From: an uncultured Selenomonadales bacterium
Lineage (GTDB): Bacteria > Bacillota > Negativicutes > Selenomonadales > Selenomonadaceae
Assembly (NCBI GenBank): GCA_937915885.1
Contig: CALGGP010000168.1
Coordinates: 1 to 15,574, forward strand
Reading direction: 5' to 3'
DNA: 15,574 nt
This document shows positions 14,693 through 15,574 of the stretch, one piece after another. The notes beneath the pieces were generated by a model. It was not told where the DNA came from. It saw only the letters and a list, made by a program, of their open reading frames with translations, and searched no databases. Numbering within the stretch: position 1 is the first letter of the stretch; each line of letters starts with the position of its first letter. The translations under genes and the position numbers were made by a program.

Positions 14693-15385
14693 ATGTTGGT
14701 GAACGAAAAATATGTGCCGCGCCATAAGATGAGCTTCGTGCTGTGTCACTGGCTCAACGGCATATCGTTTTTGATGTTGTTCCTGACGGCGCTGCCGCTT
14801 TACGCCGATCAATTTCAATTCCTCTACGCGACGTTCGGCGCGGCGACGCTTCAAAACGCGCATCGATTCTTCGCGGTGGTGTTCATCGTGACGCCGATCA
14901 TCGGATTGATCATCGCGCGCGAAGGCTACGCGAGAATGTTCGGCGAAGTGTTCAGATTCGGGCTCGACGACATTAAATTTTTGATCCGATTCCCGATTGA
15001 ATTGCTCGGCATGCATCCCGAAGGAGTGCCGAAACAAAGTTTTTATAACGGCGGCGAGAAAATGAACATCTTACTGCAGGCAATTGTTTGGGTCGTGATG
15101 GTGGCGTCGGGGCTGATCCTGTGGTTCGGGAGCGGGCATTTCGATAACTCCGTGCGCGCGTGGTTCATTCCGATTCACAGCATCGCGGCGTCGATCGGAT
15201 TTGCGGCGGCGTTGGCGCACATTTATCTCGCGGTGGTGATGTATCCTCCGTCGTTGCATGGCATGAAGGACGGGACGATCACGGTGAAATATGCAGACTC
15301 GCATCACGGACAATGGGTCGAAGAATTGATCGAGGAAGGTAAAGTTTCGAGCGGCGAAATCAAACGCGCCATCAGAGAAGGATAG
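14693..15385 (+). CDS. fdnI: Formate dehydrogenase cytochrome b subunit
   Basis: This 230-aa integral membrane protein takes electrons from the iron-sulfur subunit and reduces quinone. Four hydrophobic segments lie near residues 14-34, 58-75, 126-146 and 160-184. Four His in the expected places (19 in CHW, 57 in NAHRFF, 162 in IHS, 176 in AHIYL) match the two haem b groups of E. coli FdnI. The motif YNGGEKMN (118-125) matches the conserved YNxGQK-like loop of the family. The gene starts one base after the preceding stop, with GGGGAG about eight bases upstream, so translation is coupled. A terminator follows, marking the operon end. Confidence 0.93.
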   Translation: MLVNEKYVPRHKMSFVLCHWLNGISFLMLFLTALPLYADQFQFLYATFGAATLQNAHRFFAVVFIVTPIIGLIIAREGYARMFGEVFRFGLDDIKFLIRFPIELLGMHPEGVPKQSFYNGGEKMNILLQAIVWVVMVASGLILWFGSGHFDNSVRAWFIPIHSIAASIGFAAALAHIYLAVVMYPPSLHGMKDGTITVKYADSHHGQWVEELIEEGKVSSGEIKRAIREG

Positions 15386-15416
15386 AAAAAATCTCCGCGC
15401 GGAACAAAAAAAATAT

Positions 15417-15446
15417 GGGGCGCCGACGGTGCCCCTTTAAATTTTT
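15417..15446 (+). terminator. Rho-independent terminator of the fdh operon
   Basis: An 8-bp stem pairs GGGGCGCC (15417-15424) with GGTGCCCC (15428-15435), with one G-T wobble and a GAC loop. TTTAAATTTTT follows at 15436-15446. An A-rich run (15406-15413) precedes the stem, so it may also act on the other strand. It lies 31 bp after the cytochrome stop. Confidence 0.85.
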
Positions 15447-15561
15447 ATCCCGCCCGCCCGCGCGGTGTGCGGCTCTTTTCGATCGGGCGCCGACGACACG
15501 GGCAATTGCCGATGGACGGGGCGCCTTCAATCGATTGTGGTGGGCGGGATAAAAATTTAAA
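15436..15561. repeat. Perfect 20-bp inverted repeat enclosing 86 bp
   Basis: The arm at 15436-15455 (TTTAAATTTTTATCC and on) is exactly complementary to the arm at 15542-15561. The first arm includes the T-run of the terminator. The 86-bp interior holds GGCGCC at 15486 and 15520 and the palindrome GGCAATTGCC at 15501-15510, so the segment could fold further. No ORF of note is present. The outer end of the second arm coincides with the start of adapter sequence, so the true extent on that side is unknown. It may be a structured repeat, a second inverted terminator, or a foldback artefact. Confidence 0.75.
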
Positions 15562-15574
15562 AGATCGGAAGAGC
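15562..15574 (+). other. Residual Illumina adapter at contig end
   Basis: The last 13 bases, AGATCGGAAGAGC, equal the common start of Illumina TruSeq adapters. This is sequencing artefact, not genome. True sequence should be taken to end at or before 15561. Confidence 0.93.

Noticed and set aside
15472..15484. Internal reverse-complement adapter (GCTCTTTTCGATC)
   Set aside because: It resembles GCTCTTCCGATC but with substitutions and a length difference, so it is probably chance.

Overview
This window reads as one assembled contig from a diderm (Gram-negative-type), anaerobic or facultative bacterium. The evidence is a Tat-exported, membrane-bound respiratory formate dehydrogenase, which needs a periplasm. 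The coding sequence is GC-rich but prefers AAA, ATT and TTT codons, so AAAATTTT-like islands are common. I cannot fix the taxon from this; Negativicutes and Desulfobacterota are only possibilities. The last 13 bases equal the common Illumina TruSeq adapter start, and both ends lie in repeats, so the window probably spans a whole draft contig.

Left half, minus strand, read from 9206 down to 195: a four-gene cassette that looks like a defence or restriction system. The order is a SNF2/DEAH helicase with a C-terminal DUF3883 domain, a DUF1156 N6-adenine DNA methyltransferase (COG1743, the type related to BREX PglXI), a DUF499 AAA+ ATPase (COG1483 type), and a short Fic/Doc-family toxin-like protein starting 7 bp after the DUF499 stop. 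No PglZ, BrxA, DrmB or HerA partner and no Phd-like antitoxin is present. Downstream of the Fic gene, at the contig edge, lie nine degenerate direct repeats with a period of about 20 bp. The 175-bp gap between the methyltransferase and ATPase genes holds a short near-copy of the methyltransferase 3' end.

Right half, plus strand, 9299 to 15385: a complete FDH-N-type formate dehydrogenase operon. The order is fdhD (sulfurtransferase), the catalytic molybdopterin subunit with Cys instead of selenocysteine, fdhE, the four-cluster [4Fe-4S] subunit with a C-terminal anchor, and the di-haem cytochrome b subunit. The two halves diverge from a 92-bp intergenic region with a good -10 box for fdhD. FdhD inserts sulfur into the Mo/W cofactor and FdhE assists assembly. 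The catalytic subunit oxidises formate in the periplasm, and electrons pass through the iron-sulfur subunit to cytochrome b and the quinone pool.

The clearest anomalies are these. A 198-bp in-frame tandem duplication spans the 3' end of the catalytic-subunit gene and the 5' end of fdhE, and creates a 64-codon hybrid ORF between them. FdhD is short and lacks the usual CxxC loop. A Doc-like protein is attached to the methylase/helicase cassette. A terminator is followed by a perfect 20-bp inverted repeat that ends exactly where adapter sequence begins.
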